Numbered from the stretch's first letter, positions 25,015-34,240 are shown. The stretch: 64,000 bases of DNA from Rhodovarius crocodyli (GCA_945901085.1 CAMDJV010000019.1:1-64000), one strand, 5' to 3'. Numbers and translations are program-made. The notes: generated by a model not told the origin, from the letters alone.

Positions 25015-26115
25015 ATGGCGCAAAGCTTCCAACAGGATTGCGTGGAGTTGCTCGGCCGGCGGCTGGCCCAGGGGGAGATCAGCCGGCGGGCTTGGCTGGC
25101 CGGGCTGGCGGCGCTGGGGGCGCCGGCTGGGTTGGCGCAGGCGCAAGCGGGGCGGCCGCTGGTGATGGTGAATTGGGGCGGCCTGGCCAATGACGGGTTT
25201 GGCCGGTTTTATGGCGCGCCGTTTACCGCTGCCAATCCGGGGCTTGCGGTGACGCAGGACAGCACCGGCCCCTCGGCCGGGCGCATTCGCTCCATGGTGG
25301 AGAGCGGGCGGGTGACCTGGGATTTGTGTGATAGCTCGGCCAGTTCCGCCTATCTGCTGGGGGGGATGAACCTGCTGACCAAGATGGATTACGGCATTAT
25401 CGACCGCACCAAGGTGATAGGGCCGGGTTTTGCGCTGGAATATGGCGCCGCACCTTATTCGTTCAGTTCGGTGCTGGCTTATGACAGCAGCAAATTCCCC
25501 ACCGCGCCCACCTCCTGGGCGGATTTTTGGGATTTGCGGCGCTTCCCTGGGCAGCGTCTGCTGCGGCGCGATGCGCTGGGCACGCTGGATGCGGCGATGA
25601 TGTCGCTGGGGCGCGCGCCGGACCAAGTTTATCCGATTGATACCCGCGCGGCGCTGCGCCGGGTGGCGGAGATTCGCCGCAACACGGTGTTTTGGTCCTC
25701 GGGCAGTGAGAGCGAGCAGTTTTTGCGCACCGGCGAGGCGGTGATGGGCCAGATCTGGCACACCCGCGCCACCGTGCTGAACCGCGAGAGCAATGGGCGG
25801 ATCAAGTTCATCTGGAATCAGGGGCTGTTGCAGGCGGGTATTTTCGTCATTCCGCGCGGCAATCCGGGGGGGGCGAATGCGCAGCGGCTGCTGGGCGCCA
25901 TGCTGGCCAATGCTGAGGCGCAGGTTGGCTTGCTCGGCCTTTTGGGCAATGGGCCTACCAACCCCGCCGCTGCCGCCCAGGTGCCAGCCGAGCTCAAGGC
26001 CAATAACCCGACCGACCCGGCGAATGAGCGCCAGCAGGTGGTGCTCAATGGCCAATGGTGGGGGGCGAATTACCAGCAGGCCAATCAGGATTATCTGGAC
26101 ACCATCACCGGGTGA
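25015..26115 (+). CDS. PotD-like ABC transporter substrate-binding protein
   Basis: 366 residues. GGAGAGA precedes the ATG. The N-terminus carries an RR-type signal (ISRRAWLAGLAALGAPAGLAQAQA), suggesting twin-arginine export. The mature protein starts PLVMVNWGGLANDGF and has WDLCDSSASSAYLL and EAVMGQIWHTRATVL, matching periplasmic binders of spermidine/putrescine-type transporters. First gene of a tightly overlapping rightward operon with dehydrogenase, aldolase, ATPase and two permeases. Ligand unknown. Confidence 0.9.
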   Translation: MAQSFQQDCVELLGRRLAQGEISRRAWLAGLAALGAPAGLAQAQAGRPLVMVNWGGLANDGFGRFYGAPFTAANPGLAVTQDSTGPSAGRIRSMVESGRVTWDLCDSSASSAYLLGGMNLLTKMDYGIIDRTKVIGPGFALEYGAAPYSFSSVLAYDSSKFPTAPTSWADFWDLRRFPGQRLLRRDALGTLDAAMMSLGRAPDQVYPIDTRAALRRVAEIRRNTVFWSSGSESEQFLRTGEAVMGQIWHTRATVLNRESNGRIKFIWNQGLLQAGIFVIPRGNPGGANAQRLLGAMLANAEAQVGLLGLLGNGPTNPAAAAQVPAELKANNPTDPANERQQVVLNGQWWGANYQQANQDYLDTITG

Positions 26116-27047
26116 GCCGGCTGGTGGTGAAATCCGGCGGCGCCGCCGGGTTCGAGGAATGGCGGGCCTGTTTTGCCGAGGTCGCGCCTGGCTTGGATGT
26201 GCGCTTCTGGGATGAGATGGGCGACCCGGGCGAGGTGGATTTCGCCCTGGTATGGGACCCTGAGCCGGGGCGGCTGGCGGCCATGCCCGGGCTGCGCTGC
26301 ATTTTTGGCGCGGGTGCGGGGGTGGATCTGATCGTGCGCGACCCGGATTTTCCCCGCCATGTGCCGCTGGTGCGGATGATTCCGGCGGGTGCGGCGCAGC
26401 GCATGGGTGAATATATTTGCTGGGCGGCGCTGCATGTGCTGCGCCAGGGGCGGCGGATGGCGCTGGCCCAGGCGCGGGGGGCTTGGGATTATTTTGATTG
26501 TGCCAGCGCGGGTGAGACGCGGGTTGGCGTGATGGGCCTGGGCGTGATGGGCAGCCGGGCGGCTGTTATGCTGCAGGTGTTGGGCTTTGCGGTGCATGGC
26601 TGGTCACGCAGTGCCAAGTGCCTGCCTGGCGTGAGGGATTATGTGGGCGAGGGGGCGTTGGATGATTTTCTGGCGGCGAGTGACCTGCTGGTCTGTCTGT
26701 TGCCGGATACGCCTGACACGCGCGCCATTCTGGCGCGGCCGCTCTTCGAAAAACTGCCGCGCGGTGCCATGCTGATCAATGCCGGGCGGGGGGCGCAGCA
26801 GAATTTGGATGATGTGCTGGCGGCGCTGGAGGAGGGGCTGCTGGGCGGCGCGGTGCTGGATGTGTTTGAGCCGGAGCCGCTGGCCGAGGGCCACCCGGCT
26901 TGGGCTGCGGAGAGGCTCACCATCACACCGCATGTGGCGAGCCTGCCGCCGCGGCGCGAGCGGGCCGAATGGGTGGCTGCCTGCATCGCCGGCATCGAGG
27001 CCGGGCGGTGGCCTGAGAAAATCTACAACCCCGATCTGGGCTACTGA
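26112..27047 (+). CDS. ghrA: glyoxylate/hydroxypyruvate reductase A-like dehydrogenase
   Basis: 311 residues of the D-2-hydroxyacid dehydrogenase family: nucleotide loop GVMGLGVMGSRAA, catalytic Arg in INAGRGAQQ, Glu in EPEPLAEGHP and His in ITPHVASLP. GhrA-like enzymes reduce glyoxylate or hydroxypyruvate with NADPH. Start is GTG overlapping the binding-protein stop (GTGA). Its place inside a transporter operon suggests the imported compound yields a 2-keto acid or that a side product is detoxified. Confidence 0.88.
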   Translation: MSRLVVKSGGAAGFEEWRACFAEVAPGLDVRFWDEMGDPGEVDFALVWDPEPGRLAAMPGLRCIFGAGAGVDLIVRDPDFPRHVPLVRMIPAGAAQRMGEYICWAALHVLRQGRRMALAQARGAWDYFDCASAGETRVGVMGLGVMGSRAAVMLQVLGFAVHGWSRSAKCLPGVRDYVGEGALDDFLAASDLLVCLLPDTPDTRAILARPLFEKLPRGAMLINAGRGAQQNLDDVLAALEEGLLGGAVLDVFEPEPLAEGHPAWAAERLTITPHVASLPPRRERAEWVAACIAGIEAGRWPEKIYNPDLGY

Positions 27048-27048
27048 C

Positions 27049-27807
27049 ATGCTGCCAAAACCACCCCCTGAAGACCATGTGCCCAGCGCGCGCGAATTGC
27101 GTGAGGATCTGGCCGCCGCCTATCGGCTGGTGGCGCATTTCGGCATGACTGACCTGGTGTTCACCCATCTCTCGGTGCGGATACCGGGCGAGGGGCATCG
27201 GTTTTTGGTCAATCCCTATGGCATGCTGTTTGAGGAGATCACCGCCTCTTCGCTGGTGGAGGTGGATGCTGAGGGTGAGCCCTTGCAGGCGACTTCCTGG
27301 CCGGTGAACCCGGCGGGTTTCGTGATCCATTCCGCGCTGCATCGGGCAGCGCCGCATGCGCAATGCGTGATGCACACCCATACCCTGGCGGGCATGACGG
27401 TGGCGGCGCAGACCGGGGGGATTTTGCCGCTGAACCAGATCAGCACCGAGTTTCACGGCCGGGTGGCGTATCATGATTACGAGGGCATCGCTGCCGATGA
27501 CAACCTCTCCGAACGGGATCGGCTGGTTGCGAATATGGGTGATAAGCCCTGCATGGTGCTGCGCAATCACGGGTTGCTGACCGCCGGGCGCAGCGTGGCT
27601 GAGGCGTTTTACTGGCTGTATTATCTGGAGATGGCCTGCCGCATTCAGGTCTCGGCGCAATCCACCGGCGCGCCCCTCTCGCTGCCGCCGGCCCGGGTGG
27701 TGGAGCGCACGGCGGAGCAATTCAAGGTGAGCCATGACAAGGGCTGGCTGCCCTGGCAGGCGCTCAAGCGCAAGCTGGACCGCGAACAGCCGGGCTATCG
27801 GGATTGA
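27049..27807 (+). CDS. class II aldolase/adducin family protein
   Basis: 252 residues with the class II aldolase zinc site: His residues in VMHTHTLAGM and a later His in RNHGLLTAGRSVAEAF, and the phosphate/substrate loop HLSVRIPG. The family includes fuculose-type aldolases and decarboxylases acting on sugar acids or 3-carbon units. One base separates its ATG from the preceding stop, and its own stop overlaps the next gene's TTG start, so it is embedded in the transporter operon. Substrate unknown. Confidence 0.88.
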   Translation: MLPKPPPEDHVPSARELREDLAAAYRLVAHFGMTDLVFTHLSVRIPGEGHRFLVNPYGMLFEEITASSLVEVDAEGEPLQATSWPVNPAGFVIHSALHRAAPHAQCVMHTHTLAGMTVAAQTGGILPLNQISTEFHGRVAYHDYEGIAADDNLSERDRLVANMGDKPCMVLRNHGLLTAGRSVAEAFYWLYYLEMACRIQVSAQSTGAPLSLPPARVVERTAEQFKVSHDKGWLPWQALKRKLDREQPGYRD

Positions 27808-28889
27808 GCGCCGCACTCGAACTGCGCGGCCTGGCCAAGCGCTATGGCAGCTTTGTGGCGGTTGAGGGGGCTGACCTTGCGGTGGAGCGCGGCAGTTTCC
27901 TCACGCTGCTCGGGCCATCGGGTTCGGGCAAGACCACCATTCTGATGATGATTGCCGGGTTTACCGAACCCAGCGCCGGGCAATTGCTGCTGGATGGCCA
28001 GGACATCACGGCCCTGCCGCCGGAGAAGCGCGCTTTTGGCATGGTGTTTCAGGGCTATGCGCTGTTTCCGCATATGAGTGTGGCGGAGAATATCGCCTTC
28101 CCGCTGCGGGTGCGCGGGCAGGGGCGGGCGGAGCGCGACGAGAAGCTGCGCGCGGCGCTGGATTTGGTGCAGTTGACCGGGTTTGCTGATCGATTGCCGA
28201 AGCAATTATCGGGCGGGCAGCAGCAGCGTGTGGCCCTGGCCCGCGCCTTGGTGTTTGACCCGGCATTGCTGCTGCTCGATGAGCCGCTCTCGGCCTTGGA
28301 CAAGAAACTGCGGGCGGAGTTGCAGGAGGAGTTGCGCGCGCTGCATCGCCGGGTGGGGCGCACTTTCATCAATGTCACCCATGACCAGGAGGAGGCGCTG
28401 TCGCTCTCCGATGAGGTGGCGATTCTCAACCATGGAAGGATCATCCAGAAGGGCGCGCCGGCGGCGCTGTATGAGCGCCCGCGCAGCCGGTTCGTCGCGG
28501 ATTTTCTGGGCAAATCCAATTTCTTCCAGGGCGTGGTGCGCGAATTGGGTGGCGGCTGGCTGGGGGTACAGGTGGCCGGCTTGCGGCTGCGGCAGGTGGT
28601 GGATGGCCCCCGGCCGGGACTGGGGGCTGCGGTCTTGCTCTCGCTGCGGCCGGAGAAGATTGCGGCTCTGGGGGCTGAGGAGAGTGCGGATAATATCGTT
28701 GAGGGGGTGATCTCCGCCTGGTCTTATCTGGGGGCTGGATTCTCGCTGGCGGTGGAGACGGCGCTGGGGGTGTTGCGGGTGCATCTTCCGGCCTGGCGGG
28801 CGCCTTTTGTGCCCGAGATTGGCGCGGCCTTGCGGCTGGGTTGGGCCGCCGATGCCCCGACCCTTGTGGATGATGATGATGCGGCGTGA
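27804..28889 (+). CDS. PotA-like ABC transporter ATP-binding protein
   Basis: 361 residues: Walker A GPSGSGKTT, signature LSGGQQQRVALARAL, Walker B LLLLDEPLSALD, switch INVTHDQEEALSLSD, then a C-terminal TOBE-type regulatory domain (about 240-355). Start is TTG overlapping the aldolase stop (TTGA); the protein begins SAALELRGLAKRYGSF, a normal start for the family. Powers import by the two permeases that follow. Confidence 0.93.
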   Translation: MSAALELRGLAKRYGSFVAVEGADLAVERGSFLTLLGPSGSGKTTILMMIAGFTEPSAGQLLLDGQDITALPPEKRAFGMVFQGYALFPHMSVAENIAFPLRVRGQGRAERDEKLRAALDLVQLTGFADRLPKQLSGGQQQRVALARALVFDPALLLLDEPLSALDKKLRAELQEELRALHRRVGRTFINVTHDQEEALSLSDEVAILNHGRIIQKGAPAALYERPRSRFVADFLGKSNFFQGVVRELGGGWLGVQVAGLRLRQVVDGPRPGLGAAVLLSLRPEKIAALGAEESADNIVEGVISAWSYLGAGFSLAVETALGVLRVHLPAWRAPFVPEIGAALRLGWAADAPTLVDDDDAA

Positions 28890-29709
28890 GGCGGGGTGGT
28901 ATGCGCTGCTGCTGCCGGCGTTTCTGCTGCTGAGCGTGTTCTACGTCACGCCGATTTTGCAGGTGCTGGCGATTTCCTTTTTGGAGCCCTCGCCGGGGTT
29001 TTCGAATTACGAACGGATTGGCACCAATCTTTCGGTGCAGCGGGTCATCATCACCACGCTGCGGATTTGCAGCATCACCACGGTGCTGGCGCTGCTGCTG
29101 GGCTATGCGCTCAGCTACACCATCACCCTGGCGAGCGAGCGCGCGCGGCGCTGGTGGCTGCTGTGCGTGCTGGTGCCGCTGTGGATTTCGGTGCTGGTGC
29201 GCGCCTTTGCCTGGGTGACGCTGCTGCGGCGGCAGGGGTTGATCAATCAGACGCTGCAGGGGGCGGGGGTGATCAGCGAGCCGCTGGAATTGGTGTGGAA
29301 TGAATTCGGCATCATCGTGGGCATGGTGCATTACATGGTGCCCTATGCGGTGCTGCCCATGCTGGCCTCGATGCGCGAGATTGAGCCGCGGCTGCTGGCG
29401 GCGGCGCGGGGCATGGGGGCCTCGCGCGGGCAGGTGTTTGCCCGGGTGTTTTTGCCACTCTCGATGCCCGGCGTGGTGGCGGCGGGGGTGTTGGTGTTCA
29501 TTTTTTCGCTGGGCTTTTACATCACCCCGGCCATTTTGGGTGGCGGCAAGACGCTGATGGTGGCGGAGTGGATTTCGCTGCAGATCCTTGACCTCATCCG
29601 CTGGGGGTTGGGCACGATGATGGCCACGCTGCTGGTGGTGACCATCCTGGTCACGCTCGCGGTATTCTCCCGCGTGGTGAATATGCGCCGCCTTTTTGGG
29701 GGGGCGTGA
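28870..29709 (+). CDS. PotB-like ABC transporter permease
   Basis: 279 residues, six membrane segments, with the cytoplasmic EAA-type loop LLAAARGMGASRGQVFARVFLPLSMPG that contacts the ATPase. Four in-frame ATGs (28870-28879) lie in the last codons of the ATPase gene; the first is used, giving a 20-base overlap. Inner-membrane partner of the next gene. Confidence 0.92.
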   Translation: MMMMRREAGWYALLLPAFLLLSVFYVTPILQVLAISFLEPSPGFSNYERIGTNLSVQRVIITTLRICSITTVLALLLGYALSYTITLASERARRWWLLCVLVPLWISVLVRAFAWVTLLRRQGLINQTLQGAGVISEPLELVWNEFGIIVGMVHYMVPYAVLPMLASMREIEPRLLAAARGMGASRGQVFARVFLPLSMPGVVAAGVLVFIFSLGFYITPAILGGGKTLMVAEWISLQILDLIRWGLGTMMATLLVVTILVTLAVFSRVVNMRRLFGGA

Positions 29710-30500
29710 GCATGGAGGGGGGGTATTCGCCGGGGCGGTTTGGGCGCGCTTTGGGGTGGGCCACGGCGTTGTATCTGGTGCTGCCGCTGTTCATTATTCT
29801 GCCGGTCTCGATGACCGATCAGCGCTTTCTCTCGCTGCCGCATGAGGGGTTGTCGCTGCGGCATTACGCGGCGCTGTTTGCCTCGGGTGAATGGTTCGCC
29901 TCGATTGCGCAGAGTTTTTGGATTGCCTGTGCCTCGACCATTTTGGCGGTCAGTGCCGGCACGCTGTTTGCCATTGCCGCCTGGCGGATCAATCGCCGCG
30001 CCACGGAATTGCTGCGCGCGCTGATGCTGCTGCCGCTGATCGTGCCCAGCATTGTTTATGCCATTGGGCTGTATCGGTATTTCGGCTGGTGGGATTTGCT
30101 GGACCGTTTTGCCGGTGTGGTAATTGCCCATGGGGTGACCGGCATTCCCTATGTGGTCATCACCGTTTCCACCGCGCTGGCCAGTTTTGATGTGCGGCTG
30201 GAGCAGGCGGCGCGGGGCATGGGGGCCTCGCTGCGGCAGGTGCTGGCCTGGGTGATTTTGCCGCGGATCATGCCCGGTATTGTCTCGGGGGCGATTTTTG
30301 CCTTCATCCATTCCTGGGATGAATTGGTGATTGTGCTGTTCATTGCCTCGCGCGATGTTTTCACCCTGCCGCGACGGATTTGGGATGGGATCAATGAGAA
30401 CCAGGACCCGATCATGGCGGCGGTGGCAATGCTGCTGATTGTCTTCACCACGCTGCTGCTGGTGGTCGATCTTGCGGTACGACGGCGGCGTGATGGATGA
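29706..30500 (+). CDS. PotC-like ABC transporter permease
   Basis: 264 residues, six membrane segments, EAA loop AARGMGASLRQVLAWVILPRIMPG. GTG start at 29706 overlaps the previous stop (GTGA); an ATG two codons on is an alternative. Completes a PotABCD-type importer with the genes at 25015, 27804 and 28870. Confidence 0.92.
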   Translation: MSMEGGYSPGRFGRALGWATALYLVLPLFIILPVSMTDQRFLSLPHEGLSLRHYAALFASGEWFASIAQSFWIACASTILAVSAGTLFAIAAWRINRRATELLRALMLLPLIVPSIVYAIGLYRYFGWWDLLDRFAGVVIAHGVTGIPYVVITVSTALASFDVRLEQAARGMGASLRQVLAWVILPRIMPGIVSGAIFAFIHSWDELVIVLFIASRDVFTLPRRIWDGINENQDPIMAAVAMLLIVFTTLLLVVDLAVRRRRDG

Positions 30501-30544
30501 TGGGCGCGGGCCATACCGAGGCCTTGATGTGAGGGTGCGCTGAT

Positions 30545-31978
30545 ATGACCGTGACCGTGATCCGCGACGCTGAACTCGTCGTTGCCTGGGATGCTTCCGA
30601 ACAGCGCCACGCCTATATGCCCGGCGGCGATGTCGCCTTCCGCGACGGGGTGCTGAGCTTTGTTGGCCGTGGTTATGATGGCGAGGCGGATGTGGAGTTG
30701 TCCGGCCGTGGGCAGCTCATCATGCCGGGCTTGGTGAATATTCATTCGCACCCGACCTCGGAGCCGATGAATAAGGGGCTGATCGATGAGATCGGCTCGC
30801 CGGGGCTGTATAATTCATCGCTCTATGAATATATGCCGATTTTTCGCTCGGATTCGCAGGCAATTCCGGATTGCGTGCGGGTGGCGCTTTCGGAATTGCT
30901 GCTGAGCGGGGTGACGACGCTGGCGGATCTGTCCATCGCCCATCCTGGCTGGCTTGATTTGCTGGCCGAGGCGGGGATGCGGGTGTGCATCGCGCCGATG
31001 TTTCGATCCGCCCGCTGGTTCACCAAGAATGGCCATGTGGTGGAATATGAGTGGGATGAAAAGGCTGGCGAGAAGGCAATGGAGGAGGCGTTTACGCTGA
31101 TCCAGCGCGCCGAGCAGCATCCCTCGGGGCGGCTTTTCGGCATGGCCTGCCCGGCGCAGATTGATACTTGCGCGCCTGGCTTGCTGCGGGATTCTCGCGC
31201 CGAGGCGAGGGGGCGGGGGCTGTCCTGGCAGATCCATGCCGCGCAATCGGTGGTGGAGTTCCATGAGATCACCCGCCGGCATGGCTTTACCCCCATCCAA
31301 TGGCTGCACGAGATGGGGCTGCTGGATGAGCGGGCGGTGATCGGCCATGGGATTTTCCTCGATGACCATCCCTCCACGCCCTGGCACACCAAGAATGATC
31401 TGGCGATTTTGCGCGATACCGGCACCACGGTGGCGCATTGCCCGACCGTTTTTGCCCGGCGCGGCATCACCATGAAGGATTTCGGCCGCTATAAGCGCGG
31501 CGGCGTCAACCTGGGCGTGGGGACGGATACTTACCCGCATAACATGCTCGATGAGATGCGCCTGGTGGCCTATCTGGCGCGGACCCAGGCCAATGATCCG
31601 CGCACGATGAGTACGACCGATGTCTTCGATGCCGCCACGATTGGCGGCGCGCGGGCCTTGGGGCGCGACGATATCGGCCGGCTGGCGCCGGGCTGCCGTG
31701 CCGATTTTGTGGTGGTGGATGCCACCCATCCGCGGATGCAGCCCAATCATGACCCGGTGCGCTCGCTGATTTATGCCGCGGGCGATCGGGCGGTGAAGGA
31801 TGTCTATATTGATGGCGAGAAGGTCGTGGCCGATGGCCAGGTGATGACGATGGATTTCAAGGCGGCGGCGGCGAATTTGGCGGAGGCGCAGAAGCGGATT
31901 GTCGGGCGGGCGACCGAGCAGGATTGGGCGCATCGGCCGGTTGATAAGATTGCGCCGCCTACTTTTAAGTGGGTTTAA
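30545..31978 (+). CDS. amidohydrolase family protein (TrzN/guanine-deaminase type)
   Basis: 477 residues of the metal-dependent amidohydrolase superfamily: GLVNIHSHPT (first metal His pair), QIHAAQS, AVIGHGIFLDD and the catalytic Asp in GVGTDTYPHN. The layout suits the subgroup of aminohydrolases acting on N-heterocycles or amidines with one Zn. AGGG lies nine bases before the ATG. Placed 44 bases after the permease, it probably acts on the imported compound, releasing ammonia or an amine. Specificity is not predictable. Confidence 0.88.
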   Translation: MTVTVIRDAELVVAWDASEQRHAYMPGGDVAFRDGVLSFVGRGYDGEADVELSGRGQLIMPGLVNIHSHPTSEPMNKGLIDEIGSPGLYNSSLYEYMPIFRSDSQAIPDCVRVALSELLLSGVTTLADLSIAHPGWLDLLAEAGMRVCIAPMFRSARWFTKNGHVVEYEWDEKAGEKAMEEAFTLIQRAEQHPSGRLFGMACPAQIDTCAPGLLRDSRAEARGRGLSWQIHAAQSVVEFHEITRRHGFTPIQWLHEMGLLDERAVIGHGIFLDDHPSTPWHTKNDLAILRDTGTTVAHCPTVFARRGITMKDFGRYKRGGVNLGVGTDTYPHNMLDEMRLVAYLARTQANDPRTMSTTDVFDAATIGGARALGRDDIGRLAPGCRADFVVVDATHPRMQPNHDPVRSLIYAAGDRAVKDVYIDGEKVVADGQVMTMDFKAAAANLAEAQKRIVGRATEQDWAHRPVDKIAPPTFKWV

Positions 31979-31981
31979 CCA

Positions 31982-32097
31982 GGGGAATGAATTCCCCCGG
32001 ACCCCCTTCTTTTATTTTTGGTTTATTGGCGCTGGCTGCCGGGGTTATTCCCAATAGATAAAAATAAAAGAAGGGGGTTTGGGGGAATTCATTCCCC
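31982..32097. repeat. long inverted repeat (38-base arms)
   Basis: The arm at 31982-32019 (starting GGGGAATGAATTCCCCC, then ACCCCCTTCTTTTATTTTT) returns as its reverse complement at 32060-32097 with 36 of 38 positions paired. Each arm's outer part is itself palindromic (GGGGAAT-GA-ATTCCCC). The 40-base centre also pairs (ATTGG...CCAAT). It begins 4 bases after the amidohydrolase stop, so may end transcription, but it is far larger than a usual terminator and resembles a dispersed palindromic repeat. Confidence 0.9.
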
Positions 32098-32142
32098 CAA
32101 CGCTTGCCTGTAATAATTTTCCCTCGCCCAAAGGAAACACCC

Positions 32143-33300
32143 ATGGCTCTGAACATCGTCTCCCCCCGCTCCATCCTGGTGGGTGCGGGCACCGTCGCCC
32201 GCCTGGCCGAGGTGCTGGCGGCGCATGGCCTCTCTCGCCCGCTGGTGGTGACGGACCCTTGGATGGTGAGTTCCGGCACGGTGGAGAAGGCGCTGGCGCC
32301 GCTGCGCGCGGCGGGGATTGCGGTGGCGGTGTTTTCCGACACGGTGCCGGACCCGACCGATACCGTGGTCGAGGCTGGCGTCGCGGTTTTCGCCGCCGGG
32401 GATTACGACAGCATTGTGGGTTTTGGCGGCGGCAGCCCGATGGACACGGCCAAGGCCATTGCCATTCTGGCCGCCGTGGGCGGGCATATCCGCAGCCAAA
32501 AGGCGCCGCATGCGGCGGACCGTGCGGCGGCGCCGGTGATCTGCATCCCCACCACCGCGGGCACGGGCAGTGAGGCCACGCGCTTCACCGTTATCACCGA
32601 TACCGCCAATGATGAGAAAATGCTCATCGCCGGGCTGGGCGCGCTGCCGCTGGCGGCGATTGTCGATTACGAATTGACGCTCACCGTGCCGCCGCGCACC
32701 ACGGCCGATACGGCGATTGACAGTTTTTCGCATGCGCTGGAGGCCTATGTCTCCAAGCGCGCGACTGCGGTGTCTGACATGTATGGCGAGCGGGCGATGC
32801 GGCTGATCGGGCCCAATCTGCGCACCGTCTATAAGGAGCCCGGCAATCTGGCGGCGCGGGAGGCCATGATGCTGGGCGCAACCTTGGCGGGGCTGGCTTT
32901 CAGCAATGCCTCGGTGGCGCTGGTGCATGGCATGAGCCGGCCGATTGGCGCGCATTTCCATGTGCCGCATGGGCTCTCCAACGCCATGCTGCTGCCCGCC
33001 GTCACCCGCTATGGGCTTTCAGCCGCGCTGCCGCGCTATGCTCAGGCGGCGCGCTGCATGGGTGTGGCGCGGGAGAGTGATGCCGACCAGGTGGCCGGCG
33101 CCAAGCTGCTGGAGGAGTTGGAGGCGCTCAATGCCGAGTTGCATGTGCCCCGGCCCGGCGCCTGGGGCATTGATGCCGATCGGTGGAACGCGCTGCTGCC
33201 CACCATGGCGGCGCAGGCGCTGGCCAGCGGCAGCCCGGGCAATAACCCGGCCGTGCCCTCGGCAGATGAAATTATTGCGCTCTATCAGGAGGTGTACTGA
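32143..33300 (+). CDS. iron-containing alcohol dehydrogenase
   Basis: 385 residues of the group III Fe-dependent alcohol dehydrogenases, with the NAD region GFGGGSPMDTAKAIA, TTAGTGSEATRF, and metal ligands in DSFSHALEAYVSK and HGMSRPIGAHFHVPHG. They interconvert alcohols and aldehydes, here perhaps an aldehyde made in the locus. AAAGGAAA precedes the ATG at 32143; an upstream ATG at 32104 lacks this and overlaps the palindrome edge. Separated from the amidohydrolase by the long inverted repeat. Confidence 0.9.
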   Translation: MALNIVSPRSILVGAGTVARLAEVLAAHGLSRPLVVTDPWMVSSGTVEKALAPLRAAGIAVAVFSDTVPDPTDTVVEAGVAVFAAGDYDSIVGFGGGSPMDTAKAIAILAAVGGHIRSQKAPHAADRAAAPVICIPTTAGTGSEATRFTVITDTANDEKMLIAGLGALPLAAIVDYELTLTVPPRTTADTAIDSFSHALEAYVSKRATAVSDMYGERAMRLIGPNLRTVYKEPGNLAAREAMMLGATLAGLAFSNASVALVHGMSRPIGAHFHVPHGLSNAMLLPAVTRYGLSAALPRYAQAARCMGVARESDADQVAGAKLLEELEALNAELHVPRPGAWGIDADRWNALLPTMAAQALASGSPGNNPAVPSADEIIALYQEVY

Positions 33301-33349
33301 GGGGGGGCAAACAGAAAAAGGGCGGCAACCAAAAGGCTGCCCCCCTTTG

Positions 33350-33380
33350 AAAACAACAAACCGGGCCATAAACGGCCCGG
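33350..33380 (-). terminator. rho-independent terminator of rpsU
   Basis: On the minus strand CCGGGCC-GTTTAT-GGCCCGG forms a perfect 7-bp stem followed by TTTGTTGTTTT. It starts 7 bases after the rpsU stop. Another imperfect stem (GGGCGGC...GCTGCCC, 33320-33342) just upstream may serve the converging dehydrogenase gene. Confidence 0.85.
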
Positions 33381-33387
33381 GTTTGGA

Positions 33388-33591
33388 TTAGAAACCCTCG
33401 CGCTCCAGGCGCTTGCGCTCCACCTTGCGGGCGCGGCGAACGGCCTCTGCCGCCTCACGCGCGCGGCGTTCGCTCGGCTTTTCGAAATGCCTGCGGAGCT
33501 TCATCTCGCGGAACACGCCCTCGCGCTGCAGCTTCTTCTTGAGCGCCTTGAGCGCCTGATCAACATTGTTGTCCCGAACGACGACTTGCAC
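33388..33591 (-). CDS. rpsU: 30S ribosomal protein bS21
   Basis: 67 residues. The protein reads [21 protein letters not shown]... to KRLEREGF, a full-length bS21 typical of Alphaproteobacteria; it joins the 30S platform near the anti-Shine-Dalgarno end of 16S rRNA. The usual first residue falls on a GTG at 33591 with GGAG ten bases upstream; a longer frame would add 14 residues never seen in bS21. Divergent from def with a 154-base promoter region between. Confidence 0.96.
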   Translation of the reverse strand: MQVVVRDNNVDQALKALKKKLQREGVFREMKLRRHFEKPSERRAREAAEAVRRARKVERKRLEREGF

Positions 33592-33745
33592 GCAGCGATC
33601 ACTCCGATGGATCAAAAGGAATAGGAAAGACAAGAAGCGCCGCTGGCCGGAAACCGACCGCGTCGCCTGCTGGAAGCTGTGTAGACAGTTTTATGGCAGC
33701 GGGTAAAGCCCTTTCGCGCGGAATTGACCGCACTACATGGGTTTC

Positions 33746-34240
33746 ATGGCCATTCTGAAGATCGCCCGCCTGGGCCACCCCGTTTTGCTGCGCATCGCCG
33801 AGGCGGTGGCAGACCCCACAACAGCCGAGATGCGCCGACTCGTCGCCGATATGGTGGAGACGATGGAGGATGCCAATGGGCTGGGATTGGCGGCGCCGCA
33901 GGTTTATCGCTCGCTGCGGCTCTTCGTCTGGCGGGTGGATGATGGGGTGGCGGCGATCTTCAACCCGCAGATCACCCGGCTGGAGGGGCCGGCCGAGCCT
34001 TATTTCGAGGGTTGCCTGTCCATCCCCGGCCTGCGTGGCGAGGTGACACGGCCCAGCCGCATCGCCTTTCGCGGCCTGGACATGGCGGGGCAGGTGATTG
34101 AGGGCACCGCGCAGGGCCTGGCCGCGCGGGTGATGCAACATGAGCAGGACCATCTTGATGGTGTGCTATATCCGATGCGCATGACCGACCTCTCCCGCCT
34201 CGGCTTCACCGAGGAATTGGCCAGGAACCAAGACCCATGA
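33746..34240 (+). CDS. def: peptide deformylase
   Basis: 164 residues. All three motifs are present: GLGLAAPQ (45-52), EGCLSIPG with metal Cys90, and QHEQDHLDG with His132, Glu133 and His136. Removes the formyl group from nascent proteins. Start MAILKIARLGHPVL is standard; an ATG three codons upstream is possible. The stop overlaps the COQ9 gene start (ATGA). As the family often has a paralog next to fmt, this may be a second deformylase. Confidence 0.95.
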   Translation: MAILKIARLGHPVLLRIAEAVADPTTAEMRRLVADMVETMEDANGLGLAAPQVYRSLRLFVWRVDDGVAAIFNPQITRLEGPAEPYFEGCLSIPGLRGEVTRPSRIAFRGLDMAGQVIEGTAQGLAARVMQHEQDHLDGVLYPMRMTDLSRLGFTEELARNQDP

